Shown here in pieces: positions 6,873 through 14,168 of a DNA stretch of 17,139 bases. Position numbers and translations under genes: made by a program. Below the pieces are notes generated by a model. The model had not been told where the DNA came from. It worked only from the letters and a program-made list of their open reading frames with translations, and made no database searches. The stretch lies in contig JANQOD010000384.1 of the NCBI GenBank assembly GCA_028289745.1, positions 1 to 17,139 of the forward strand. The letters are read 5' to 3'. The DNA is from Allomuricauda sp. (GTDB taxonomy: Bacteria > Bacteroidota > Bacteroidia > Flavobacteriales > Flavobacteriaceae). Each line of letters begins with the position of its first letter. The first letter of the stretch is position 1.

Positions 6873-8135
6873 ATGAACTACGAACGTATCAAGGAAAAGC
6901 TTAATATTCTCGCTGACGCTGCCAAATATGATGTTTCTTGTGCCAGCAGCGGTAGCGATAGGGCCAACAAGAACAATGGCTTGGGCAATGCCGCACGTAT
7001 GGGCATCTGCCACAGCTTCACCGAAGATGGCCGTTGTATCTCATTATTGAAAATACTTTTGACCAACCACTGCATTTATGATTGCGCCTATTGTGTGGCA
7101 CGGTGTAGCAATGATGTGAAACGGGCGGCCTTCAAAATTCAGGAAGTGGTCGAGTTGACCATCAATTTTTATCGTCGAAACTATATCGAGGGGCTTTTTC
7201 TAAGCTCGGGTATTTTCAAAAGTCCCGATCATACCATGGAACGTTTGGTGACCGTGGCCAAAAAACTACGTGAAGAAGAGCATTTCAATGGGTACATCCA
7301 TCTAAAACCCATCCCAGGGGCCAGTGACGAGCTGATGTATGTCGCCGGACGGTATGCAGACCGTCTGTCGGTCAACATAGAGGTGCCCACCATTTCTGGA
7401 CTTAAATTATTGGCCCCCGATAAAAAGCAGGAAGATTTCACCAAGCCCATGCTAAAGGTGAAAAATGAAATCGTTCGCTATAGAAATGAGCGCAAAATTA
7501 TCAAAAGCACCCCCAAATATGCGCCGGCAGGGCAAAGCACCCAAATGATCATAGGTGCCACGGGCGAAACCGATAAAGACATCATGTATTCGGCCACCTA
7601 CTATTACAAGGTCTACAACATGAGACGGGTATACTATTCGGGCTATGTGCCGATGATCGAAGATAGCCGCCTGCCGTCTATCCGGTCACAAGTGCCAATG
7701 CTTCGTGAAAACCGGTTGTACCAGACCGATTGGCTCTTGCGGTTTTATGGTTTTGCGGTGAATGAACTCTTGAATGATGCACATCCCAATTTAGCGGTGG
7801 ATGTAGACCCCAAGCTATCATGGGCCTTACGCAACCTATACCACTTTCCCATAGATGTGAACAAGGCCGATAAACGTATGCTGGCCCGTGTACCGGGCTT
7901 TGGCATGCAATCGGTAGATAAGATTATACAGGCCCGAAAATTTCGAAAACTGAACTGGCATCACCTCAAAAAAATTGGGGTGGCCCTCAACCGCGCCAAG
8001 TATTTCATCGTCTGCAACTCCCGTAATTGGGAACGTCGCGATTTGGAAGCGGAGAAGATAAAAAAACTGATTTTGCAGCACTCTACCAGCAAGTTTCGGG
8101 GGCAGTACAGCAATCAGTTGTCACTGTTCAATTGA
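6873..8135 (+). CDS. Putative DNA modification/repair radical SAM protein (TIGR03916 type)
   Basis: The 420-residue protein carries the radical-SAM cluster motif C67-x3-C71-x2-C74 (CIYDCAYC) and two further Cys nearby (C46, C55). A helix-hairpin-helix region at about 328-380 (VNKADKRMLARVPGFGMQSVDK) is a common DNA-binding element. The protein ends in QLSLFN: Q415-F419 fits the beta-clamp-binding consensus QL[SD]LF in a flexible tail. The family is described as always paired with a TIGR03914/TIGR03915 protein, sometimes fused to a uracil-DNA-glycosylase-like domain; its reaction is unknown. The partner gene follows directly. Start ATG 6873 is chosen over an upstream in-frame codon at 6789, because the extension only translates the operator repeats (WIIS...WIIS). 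Likely repressed by the divergent S24 regulator. Confidence 0.9.
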   Translation: MNYERIKEKLNILADAAKYDVSCASSGSDRANKNNGLGNAARMGICHSFTEDGRCISLLKILLTNHCIYDCAYCVARCSNDVKRAAFKIQEVVELTINFYRRNYIEGLFLSSGIFKSPDHTMERLVTVAKKLREEEHFNGYIHLKPIPGASDELMYVAGRYADRLSVNIEVPTISGLKLLAPDKKQEDFTKPMLKVKNEIVRYRNERKIIKSTPKYAPAGQSTQMIIGATGETDKDIMYSATYYYKVYNMRRVYYSGYVPMIEDSRLPSIRSQVPMLRENRLYQTDWLLRFYGFAVNELLNDAHPNLAVDVDPKLSWALRNLYHFPIDVNKADKRMLARVPGFGMQSVDKIIQARKFRKLNWHHLKKIGVALNRAKYFIVCNSRNWERRDLEAEKIKKLILQHSTSKFRGQYSNQLSLFN

Positions 8136-8216
8136 CAAGAAAACATCATTTCGAATGTCGCATTGGGCGTGGTTGAAATGGCAAAAGAAATAAATGGAAC
8201 GCTAAAAAACGAATGT

Positions 8217-8993
8217 ATGAACCTCTCAAAAACCCTTATCTACGACGGAAGCTTCAACGGCTTTCTGACTGCGGTCTTCATCGCCTTTGATGAAAAAATC
8301 AATGTGGCCGATATTCAAAAGAACGATAAAGGCCAAAATGTACTCTTCTCAGAGACCGAGACCATTTTCACAAATGTCGAAAAGGCCAAACGTGTCTGGA
8401 ACGGCATTCGCAATAAGAACTATAACGCCATCACCAACATTTACTTTGCCTTTTTGAGCGAAGAAGACGGTGTCGAACTACTGCTCTACACTTACATTCA
8501 AAAGCTGATGGCCGCCAATAGGGGCCAGTCGGTCGACTATTCAGATGGCGTGACCCTGCGCATCGGTCAATTGTCGCGCTCGGTGGGGCGTGAAAAACAC
8601 CGTATGGAAGGCTTTGTACGCTTTCAGCTCACAAAAGACAATATCTATTTTGCCAATATCGAACCCGATTTTGATGTGTTGCCCTTGATCAGCAGGCACT
8701 TTCGCAATCGATATGCCGACCAGCAGTGGTTGATCTATGATGCAAAGCGTGGGTATGGCATTTACTATGATTTACAAGGCGTTGAAATTATCTCGTTAGA
8801 TCTGAATGAAATTCACTTCAACCGCACCCGAAAGAGCAAGGTGTTCACCGAAGGTGAATACGATTACCAAGAACTTTGGAACAACTATTTCAAGAGCACC
8901 CATATCAAATCGCGCATCAATCGAAAACTACATCGGCAGCATGTGCCCAAAAGGTATTGGAGGTATCTTAGCGAAAAGAAGGAGGCGGTTTAA
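8217..8993 (+). CDS. Radical-SAM partner, putative DNA-metabolism protein (TIGR03915/DUF4130 type)
   Basis: The 258-residue protein opens with LIYDGSFNGFL (7-17), typical of this family. It contains REKHRMEGFVRF (125-136), IEPDFDVLPLISRHFRNRYADQQW (148-171, with conserved D, H, R and F) and a basic C-terminus with NRKLHRQHVPKRYW (235-248). The family is known only as the constant partner of TIGR03916 radical-SAM proteins and is often fused to a uracil-DNA-glycosylase-like domain; this copy is unfused. ATG 8217 places YDGSF at its usual distance from the N-terminus; in-frame ATG 8178 and TTG 8163 would add 13 or 18 residues. The stop lies three bases before the next ATG, so these genes form an operon. 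The last codons contain AAGGAGG (8979-8985), a strong ribosome-binding site for the next gene. Confidence 0.88.
   Translation: MNLSKTLIYDGSFNGFLTAVFIAFDEKINVADIQKNDKGQNVLFSETETIFTNVEKAKRVWNGIRNKNYNAITNIYFAFLSEEDGVELLLYTYIQKLMAANRGQSVDYSDGVTLRIGQLSRSVGREKHRMEGFVRFQLTKDNIYFANIEPDFDVLPLISRHFRNRYADQQWLIYDAKRGYGIYYDLQGVEIISLDLNEIHFNRTRKSKVFTEGEYDYQELWNNYFKSTHIKSRINRKLHRQHVPKRYWRYLSEKKEAV
8979..8985 (+). promoter_or_regulatory. Strong Shine-Dalgarno site for the alkylation-repair gene
   Basis: AAGGAGG lies 11 bases before ATG 8997, inside the Lys-Lys-Glu-Ala codons that end the upstream gene. Such a complete Shine-Dalgarno sequence is rare in Bacteroidota. The equivalent position in the downstream duplicated tail (9807-9813) reads AAAGAAG, so the motif is specific to this copy. 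Confidence 0.5.
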
Positions 8994-8996
8994 AAA

Positions 8997-9767
8997 ATGG
9001 CATATAAACAGTTAAAGTTATGGTTCGATAGCGACTTGGCAGTGCTATTGGCCGATAAGCTTATAATAAGCGGTGTGCCATTTGACAAAACCGCTTTTGT
9101 ACATATCGCCACCCAAGGACTGGAAGATATGGAGCTCAAGGCCCGTGTAGCGTATATGGCCGATGCACTTTACCAGCATTTGCCTTTTGACTATCAAGAA
9201 GCCGTTTCAAAACTGCTTGCCATCCTCGGGCCTGAAAACGAAAAGGAAACAGGTATGTTCAAAGAGTATTATTGGATAATGCCCATAGCCCAATATGTGG
9301 AGAAATATGGTCTGGCCGACTTTGATACTTCCATGAAGGCCATTTACGAAATTACCAAGCGCAATACAGGTGAGTATACCGTGCGTCCCTTTTTAAAAAA
9401 ATGCCCAGAAAAAACCTTGGCCGTACTGTTGCGATGGTCGAAAGACCCCAACAAACATGTACGGCGATTGGCCAGTGAAGGGGTACGGCCCCGATTGCCG
9501 TGGGCAGCCAAACTGGACCAATTCATCAAACACCCCTCCCCCATTTTGCCCATCTTGGAAAACCTGAAGGATGACCCCAGCAAATATGTACAAAAATCGG
9601 TGGCGAACTGCATCAATGATATTCTAAAGGACAATCCCGAAACGGGAAAAAAACTGATTCAAAGCTGGGCACCCCATGCCACCAAAGAACGAAAATGGAT
9701 CATCAAGCATGCGCTACGAAATTTAGTAAAAGCGGAAGATAAATGGGCAATGACGATTGTTATGTAG
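8997..9767 (+). CDS. DNA alkylation repair protein, AlkC/AlkD-like HEAT-repeat family
   Basis: The 256-residue, almost wholly helical product fits the HEAT-like-repeat DNA glycosylases that remove N-alkylated purines. The signature VRRLASEGVRPRLPWA (155-170) is the AlkC-type motif, and helical pairs such as LRWSKDPNKHVRRLAS and LKDDPSKYVQKSVANC show the repeats. Typical AlkC proteins are longer because of a C-terminal Ig-like domain that is absent here, so the protein is the short form common in Bacteroidota. It starts three bases after the TIGR03915-type gene behind a strong ribosome-binding site, which places it in the putative regulated repair operon. The stop is TAG 9765-9767; the same frame continues after it with a coding-like tail. 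Confidence 0.85.
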   Translation: MAYKQLKLWFDSDLAVLLADKLIISGVPFDKTAFVHIATQGLEDMELKARVAYMADALYQHLPFDYQEAVSKLLAILGPENEKETGMFKEYYWIMPIAQYVEKYGLADFDTSMKAIYEITKRNTGEYTVRPFLKKCPEKTLAVLLRWSKDPNKHVRRLASEGVRPRLPWAAKLDQFIKHPSPILPILENLKDDPSKYVQKSVANCINDILKDNPETGKKLIQSWAPHATKERKWIIKHALRNLVKAEDKWAMTIVM

Positions 9768-9821
9768 CATATGCTCAAATGGTACTTGGAATATTTGTCA
9801 GAAAAGAAAGAAGCGGTTTAA
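9768..9821 (+). pseudogene. Duplicated C-terminal remnant of the TIGR03915-type gene, in frame with alkC-like stop
   Basis: Directly after the TAG of the alkylation-repair gene, the same frame reads H-M-L-K-W-Y-L-E-Y-L-S-E-K-K-E-A-V and then TAA (9819-9821). The TIGR03915-type protein ends KRYWRYLSEKKEAV; 11 of the last 14 residues agree, and the last nine are identical. Over those nine codons plus stop (8964-8993 against 9792-9821) seven of 30 bases differ, and all seven are synonymous. That pattern means both copies were under protein-level selection. It may be the stub of a second partner gene, a tail lost from the alkylation-repair protein through a nonsense change, or a 16-residue ORF from ATG 9771. 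Confidence 0.5.
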
Positions 9822-9888
9822 TGACAAGGTGAAAGGTTTATCCACTGGGGATAGAAGGAAGGGATGAGCTCTATGGCGTGCATCAATC

Positions 9889-11085
9889 TCATTCAACAGC
9901 CGGCAAAATGTACTTTTTTATGATTTTGAATTGTTTTACCCTTGAGTTATAGTTGCCTCCTGTTGACACAAAAACCATGTCGTATTCTGGGATAACAACT
10001 ATTTTCTGTCCTCCCCATCCCAACGCATGGTGTAGATTAATCGACTTGCCGTTTACAGAGAATGAATCTACCCACCAAGAATATGAGTAACCACTTTTAC
10101 CTAAGTCCTCCCCTGGAATTTCGATTCCAGTATTATTACGAAATTGAGTGCTAGACTTTTTGATCCAATCATCAGAAACAACCTGTTTTTTGCCCCAGCT
10201 TCCATCGTTCAAAAAAGTCAGTCCAATCTTTGCCATTGCACGAGGGGTAAGTTCTAAACCTCCCGCAGCTTCATAGATATCATTTTTATATTTGATAGAC
10301 CAATTGGCGTTTTCAATTCCCAAAGGTTTGAATAAATATTGTTTTGCAAACACCTCAATACTCATTGACGTGGCATTTTTTAAGATTTCTCCAAGTAATA
10401 CATGTGAGCCTCCAAAATAACTAAACTTGGTTCCTGGTGTTGATAACATTGGGGCTTCCAATATATAGGTAATTGGATTTTTCTCTGAAAACCAAATACC
10501 TATCATTGGGTTATCCTTACTGCTGTAAGGTGCCCCCCACTCGTTCCATGCCAGACCGGAAGTCATTGTAAGTAAATGTTCAATTGTTATTTTTTCTTTC
10601 TTTTCAGTTTTAAGATGCTGGTGCTTTGGAAGGAAATCAAAAATTGATTGATGCACACTTTTAATAAAACCCTTTTCTATTGCAATACCAATACAGAGGG
10701 CTGTTATGCTTTTGGTCACTGATTTGGTATCGTGTAACATGGTACCATCCCAAACTATTGATTCGCCAAGATAATCTGGAGCGTCCCATTGATACTTGTG
10801 GCCCTCAAAATATTCTTCGAATACCAACTTATTATTTTTGATAAGTAGCAAAGAATGAATCTCGCCAAAGCTACCTTTTTGTATTTTTCTGGTAACTTCA
10901 GAAATTAAGATTGAGTCCAATCCGACTTCCTCTAAGCTACCGACCGTCAAACCATCAGACAATTCCTCTGGAGGTCGATAATGAAATTGACTAGAAGTTT
11001 TTGAGATACAACCAATCTGTATCATGGCCAGAAAAAACAGGAATACAATATTCTTGAATCGTAGAAGATGTATAAAACTTAGCAT
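9889..11085 (-). CDS. Serine beta-lactamase-like lipoprotein (class C / penicillin-binding fold)
   Basis: The 398-residue protein begins with a hydrophobic signal (11-25) and Cys26 in MIQIGCIS, an imperfect lipobox, so it is probably a lipoprotein. The serine-hydrolase motifs are present: SxxK as S122-V-T-K125 (DTKSVTKSIT), the second-motif Tyr at Y223 in FSYFGGSHVLLGE, and HALGWGGQ (353-360) in the place of the KTG/HxG motif. LLTMTSGLAW (171-180) is also typical of the family. Members include esterases, D-amino-acid peptidases and carboxypeptidases as well as beta-lactamases, so resistance should not be assumed. By eye the gene and its upstream spacer are more AT-rich than neighbours and use more A/T-ending codons, which may mean later acquisition. 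It stands alone between unrelated operons. Confidence 0.85.
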   Translation of the reverse strand: MLSFIHLLRFKNIVFLFFLAMIQIGCISKTSSQFHYRPPEELSDGLTVGSLEEVGLDSILISEVTRKIQKGSFGEIHSLLLIKNNKLVFEEYFEGHKYQWDAPDYLGESIVWDGTMLHDTKSVTKSITALCIGIAIEKGFIKSVHQSIFDFLPKHQHLKTEKKEKITIEHLLTMTSGLAWNEWGAPYSSKDNPMIGIWFSEKNPITYILEAPMLSTPGTKFSYFGGSHVLLGEILKNATSMSIEVFAKQYLFKPLGIENANWSIKYKNDIYEAAGGLELTPRAMAKIGLTFLNDGSWGKKQVVSDDWIKKSSTQFRNNTGIEIPGEDLGKSGYSYSWWVDSFSVNGKSINLHHALGWGGQKIVVIPEYDMVFVSTGGNYNSRVKQFKIIKKYILPAVE

Positions 11086-11201
11086 TTTGACCTAGTTTAG
11101 ACCTTATAAAAATAATACCATCACAGATTTGCAAGAATGATACTTGTCAATATTGTGCTAAACACAAAAATCCCTTTTAAGAGGTGAGTTAAGTATTTAG
11201 C

Positions 11202-11219
11202 AACTTGGGTCCACAAGTT
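11202..11219. terminator. Hairpin after deoD, possible terminator
   Basis: AACTTG (11202-11207) and CAAGTT (11214-11219) form a perfect six-base stem with a six-base loop, 10 bases past the deoD stop codon on the minus strand. No T-run follows on that strand, so Rho-independent termination is uncertain; it may protect or pause the transcript. The rest of the 11086-11229 spacer is AT-rich, and I see no confident promoter there for the beta-lactamase-like gene. Confidence 0.35.
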
Positions 11220-11229
11220 TTCTTAGTGG

Positions 11230-11928
11230 CTATACAATGGCAAGTGCCATTTCGGCCATTGTCGTAAAAGAAGATTCCCGGGCCTCATGGCTCAACTGCT
11301 CACGAGTGACCAACGAATCAGAAATGGTCAAAATGCTCAAGGCTTCAATACCGTGCTTGGCCGCTAGGGTATAAATACCCGCTGACTCCATCTCTACACA
11401 AAGTACACCATAGTTCGCCCATTGCTTATAATACTCGCTATCATCATCATAAAAAACATCAGAAGAGAGTATATTGCCCGCTTTTATCGCAATACTTTGC
11501 TTTTTTGCATGGTCAACGGCCTTCATAAGCAATTCAAAACTTGCCGTGGGGGCATAATGGGCATTTTGAAAACGGGAGGCATTGATGGCAGAATCGGTAG
11601 AGGCCGAGAGGGCCAAAACCAAATCGCCCAGTCGTACATCTTTTTGGTACGACCCCGCAGAACCGACCCGAATGATTTGTTGCACTCCGTACTCGGCCAC
11701 CAACTCATGGCAATAGATCATGGTAGAGGGTATGCCCATGCCCCCACCCTGTACAGATATTCTTTTGCCTTTGTAATTGCCGGTATAGCCCAACATGCCG
11801 CGCACTTGATTATAACAGGTCACCTCTTCCAGAAAAGTTTCGGCAATCCATTTGGCACGCAGCGGGTCGCCTGGCAGTAAGACCGATGGCGCGATATCGC
11901 CTTTTTTTGCATTGATGTGTATGGCCAT
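11230..11928 (-). CDS. deoD: Purine-nucleoside phosphorylase, DeoD type
   Basis: The enzyme splits purine (deoxy)nucleosides with phosphate into base and (deoxy)ribose-1-phosphate in the cytoplasm. The 232-residue length and motifs match the hexameric DeoD family: AIHINA with His4 that reaches the neighbouring subunit, GDPLRAKWIAE with phosphate-binding R24, RVGSAGS with R87, the ribose-binding CVEMESAGIY (E179, M180, E181), and TISDS with catalytic D204 and R217. ATG 11928 gives the canonical N-terminus; an upstream in-frame start near 11988 would run into the deoC gene. It begins ten bases after the deoC stop, so the two are co-transcribed. Deoxyribose-1-phosphate still needs a phosphopentomutase, encoded elsewhere, before DeoC can use it. 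Confidence 0.95.
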   Translation of the reverse strand: MAIHINAKKGDIAPSVLLPGDPLRAKWIAETFLEEVTCYNQVRGMLGYTGNYKGKRISVQGGGMGIPSTMIYCHELVAEYGVQQIIRVGSAGSYQKDVRLGDLVLALSASTDSAINASRFQNAHYAPTASFELLMKAVDHAKKQSIAIKAGNILSSDVFYDDDSEYYKQWANYGVLCVEMESAGIYTLAAKHGIEALSILTISDSLVTREQLSHEARESSFTTMAEMALAIV

Positions 11929-11938
11929 GCTCTTGTAT

Positions 11939-12583
11939 CTATGTTTTGACCAAAACTGGTCCTGACGAGGTGCCGATCCTTGAAACACCCAGTTTGATAA
12001 ATTTTAATGCGGTCTCGCGGTCTCGAATACCCCCTGAGGCCTTTATCAAAGCCCTTTCACCCACAACTTCTTTCATCAATCGAACATCTTCAAGGGTTGC
12101 CCCCCCGGTACCAAAGCCCGTTGATGTTTTCACAAAGTCGGCTTTGGCGGCCACGGCCAGGGCACAGGCCCGCCTCTTTTCGTCATCTGTAAGATAGCAA
12201 GTCTCTAGAATGACTTTGAGAACCTTGCTGTCAATGGCCTTTTTGATTTGGCTGATCTCATTTTCTACACGGTCGTCAAAACCTGATTTCAACCATCCTA
12301 TGTTCAACACCATGTCTACTTCATCGGCTCCTTTTGCAATGGCATCCTTGGCCTCAAAGACTTTGGCTTCCGTTGACATTGCACCCAACGGAAAACCGAT
12401 TACCGTAGCCATTTTTACAGAATGACCCCTTAGTTCTTCTGCCACCAACGCCAAATGGCAACCGTTGACGCAGACCGCCTTGAATCGATGTTCTTTGGCT
12501 TCGCTGCACAACTTTTTAATGTCTGAAACAGTGGCGTCGGGTTTTAACAACGTATGGTCGATGTAATCGGCTAGGTCAAGCAA
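11939..12583 (-). CDS. deoC: Deoxyribose-phosphate aldolase
   Basis: DeoC cleaves 2-deoxyribose-5-phosphate to glyceraldehyde-3-phosphate and acetaldehyde. The 214-residue protein shows the full signature: IDHTLLKPDAT (8-18), ADEVDMVLNIG with D90, the Schiff-base lysine K152 in DFVKTSTGFGTGGAT, and K181 in IKASGGIRD. The length is that of short bacterial DeoC proteins. The start appears to be TTG 12583, since the family N-terminus begins just there and no in-frame ATG or GTG lies close upstream; this may keep expression low. It lies 49 bases after the CarD/SH3-like gene and ten before deoD, forming one operon. Catalytic residues are intact. Confidence 0.95.
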   Translation of the reverse strand: MLDLADYIDHTLLKPDATVSDIKKLCSEAKEHRFKAVCVNGCHLALVAEELRGHSVKMATVIGFPLGAMSTEAKVFEAKDAIAKGADEVDMVLNIGWLKSGFDDRVENEISQIKKAIDSKVLKVILETCYLTDDEKRRACALAVAAKADFVKTSTGFGTGGATLEDVRLMKEVVGERALIKASGGIRDRETALKFIKLGVSRIGTSSGPVLVKT

Positions 12584-12620
12584 TGGTTGAAATCTTAGTA
12601 TTGGCTAAAGGTAATGAAAT

Positions 12621-12638
12621 AAGTAGTTTTATCTACTT
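12621..12638 (-). other. Small hairpin at the end of the CarD/SH3-like gene
   Basis: AAGTAG (12621-12626) and CTACTT (12633-12638) are perfect six-base arms with a six-base loop, and the stop codon of the upstream gene lies in one arm. It sits in the 49-base gap before deoC. There is no T-run, so it is more likely a pause, processing or stability element within the operon than a terminator. Confidence 0.35.
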
Positions 12639-13157
12639 GCTACGCTCACCCACAAACTGATCGCTCTTGTTTTTGAAAAGCACGTTAAAACTGGTCAGTG
12701 AACCATAGATACGGGTGATGTACTGCTGAAGATCCACCTTTTCTTGATCATCGAGATTTTTGCTACTGTTGATTTTTTGTTCCATCACCCTAAGGCGGTC
12801 ACGTACCATGACAATTTTGTGAAAAAAGGTATCGATGGTCATTTCTTTATTGGCCAAGTCATCGCTGGGTTCCAATATGAGTTTCCCTCCCTTCCATTTG
12901 TCGGCAAGGGCCACCTTTTCATGGGTATCCCCCCATTTCTGCAGAATAGTGACCAATGAACGTTCGACATCAAAAAAACTGACCGTATCGACTTCGTCTT
13001 CCGCCGCTTCAATGACCTCAAATTCTGCATCAAGATCAATGGTCTCAAGGCCCCCCTCGATAAAAGTGACCCAATAATGTCTTGATGATACGTTGGTAAT
13101 CACCCCTTTACCGTGTTCAGGGTGGTCAATACGTGAGCCTATGCCTAGTAGTTTCAT
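12633..13157 (-). CDS. Conserved Bacteroidota protein with N-terminal SH3/CarD-like domain, 174 aa
   Basis: I do not know a function for this protein. Residues 1-45 (IGSRIDHPEHGKGVITNV, then YWVTF and LETIDLD) have the pattern of a small beta-barrel of the CarD/TRCF-RID or UvrD-tail type, V-x-HP-x-x-G-x-G-V-I. These often bind RNA polymerase or other proteins. Residues 60-95 contain a Trp-rich linker (LQKWGDTHEKVALADKWKGG), and 106-165 are two or three long helices (IDTFFHKIVMVRDRLRVM, then QQYITRIYGSL). No signal peptide is seen, so it is cytoplasmic. ATG 13157 lies 49 bases after a predicted promoter start, and it is first in an operon with deoC and deoD. Confidence 0.8.
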   Translation of the reverse strand: MKLLGIGSRIDHPEHGKGVITNVSSRHYWVTFIEGGLETIDLDAEFEVIEAAEDEVDTVSFFDVERSLVTILQKWGDTHEKVALADKWKGGKLILEPSDDLANKEMTIDTFFHKIVMVRDRLRVMEQKINSSKNLDDQEKVDLQQYITRIYGSLTSFNVLFKNKSDQFVGERSK

Positions 13158-13212
13158 ATGCCATTTTTGGTTTTCAATACTTCAATAAATTCAGTGTGAC
13201 ATTTTCAATTGC

Positions 13213-13243
13213 CAAAAATAACCTACTCCAGCTCAAAAGCCAA
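13213..13243 (-). promoter_or_regulatory. Promoter of the CarD/SH3-like gene-deoC-deoD operon
   Basis: On the minus strand TTG (13243-13241), a 20-base spacer and TATTTTTG (13220-13213) match the Bacteroidota consensus. The -33 part lies inside the last codons of the nucleoside hydrolase gene (stop 13225-13223), and transcription would start about 49 bases before ATG 13157. The salvage operon can thus be expressed independently of the hydrolase gene. Confidence 0.6.
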
Positions 13244-14122
13244 CAAGGTCTTGTAAAAATCACCATAAATTGCCTTGGCCTTAATGGAGTCATAAAAAGT
13301 TATGGGGCGATTGCCACTGTCTTTTGATGTGGTAATCGTTTTTGTGGAGGCCACTTCAGGATGGATGTAGGCTGTAACCAACGCCAAATCCCACAACACA
13401 CGGTTACGCCGCGCACCATCTAGATGGTTTTTCCATCTTTTCATGAGATATGCCCCCAAAAAGTGTTTTCCAATGTTCGATTCGAGCTCATCAAAACCAA
13501 TTTCCATGGCCACAGCAACATTGGTGGGCATTATATGCATTTCGACTTCTGAATCCAATAGGTAATCCAAGGCATAAGGATCCATCAGGGAATTAAAATC
13601 ATTTCGTTTCAATACCCCTGAGTCAAAATCGATTGTCGTGCCCAACCAATAGATCTGCAACTTTTTAGCAATCTCAGGTTTGATATAAACAGCAGAGGCC
13701 GCATTGGTCAAAGCTCCCAATACCAAAATGGTCAACGTCTCATTCTCATCTGCTTGTCTGATCATTTCATAGGCGGCCGCTGAATGTTGCGCCCGGTCAC
13801 CCCAATCATACATTCGTGCAGGGGCTCCTCGAAGTGTTTTGACCTCCAGCCCTATTTCACCAAGCAATTGTTGGTTGAGCCGATGGCTGTTTTCCATAGA
13901 TTTGGGTTCGCTCCAATGACTTGTCTGCCAGTGGGCGGCACTGAGCGCCGTGACTTCGATCGATGGTTCTAAGAAAATTCTGGCCAATGCATAAAGATCA
14001 TCTACCTCGTTGCCCGTATCGGCATCGATGATAATTTTTTTTGATTGTTGGGCCTGAAGACCTGTCAACAGTAGTAAAAAGAAGGGTATGATTCGTAAGA
14101 AAACAGAAGAAACTTTTATCAT
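13223..14122 (-). CDS. Exported inosine/uridine-preferring-type nucleoside hydrolase
   Basis: The 299-residue protein has a signal peptide (MIKVSSVFLRIIPFFLLLLTGLQAQ, cleavage near residue 25), so it acts outside the cytoplasm. The metal-binding loop reads IIDADTGNEVDDLYAL (31-46; D33, D35, D41, D42), the GN-x-x-DD variant seen in secreted family members. LGALTNAA (135-142), NDFNSLMDPYA (174-184) and LWDLALV (243-249, D245) are the other Ca2+/ribose-binding segments. The usual His before that last Asp is Trp here, so base preference may differ. Nucleosides would be split to ribose and base in the periplasm. It precedes the CarD/SH3-like gene, deoC and deoD, a fitting salvage setting. ATG 14122 is preferred; TTG 14131 would add three residues. 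Confidence 0.87.
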   Translation of the reverse strand: MIKVSSVFLRIIPFFLLLLTGLQAQQSKKIIIDADTGNEVDDLYALARIFLEPSIEVTALSAAHWQTSHWSEPKSMENSHRLNQQLLGEIGLEVKTLRGAPARMYDWGDRAQHSAAAYEMIRQADENETLTILVLGALTNAASAVYIKPEIAKKLQIYWLGTTIDFDSGVLKRNDFNSLMDPYALDYLLDSEVEMHIMPTNVAVAMEIGFDELESNIGKHFLGAYLMKRWKNHLDGARRNRVLWDLALVTAYIHPEVASTKTITTSKDSGNRPITFYDSIKAKAIYGDFYKTLLAFELE

Positions 14123-14137
14123 TTCGCACAATTTCTT

Positions 14138-14168
14138 GTAAGATACTAGAGTAGGCCATATTTACAAA
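14138..14168 (-). promoter_or_regulatory. Possible promoter of the nucleoside hydrolase gene
   Basis: On the minus strand TTTG (14168-14165), 19 bases, then TATCTTAC (14145-14138) follow the Bacteroidota layout with two mismatches in TAnnTTTG. Transcription would start a few bases past 14138 and close to ATG 14122. No convincing promoter for the divergent uvrA gene was seen in the same 106-base spacer. Confidence 0.35.

Noticed and set aside
8163..8216. Earlier starts (TTG 8163, ATG 8178) for the TIGR03915-type gene
   Set aside because: ATG 8217 puts the conserved YDGSF motif near residue 9, as expected for the family; the extra residues look unconserved.
9837..9853. TATCC...GGATA hairpin after the alkC-like region as a terminator
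   Set aside because: Only five base pairs, no T-run on either strand; not convincing in the 9822-9888 spacer, where I see nothing else.
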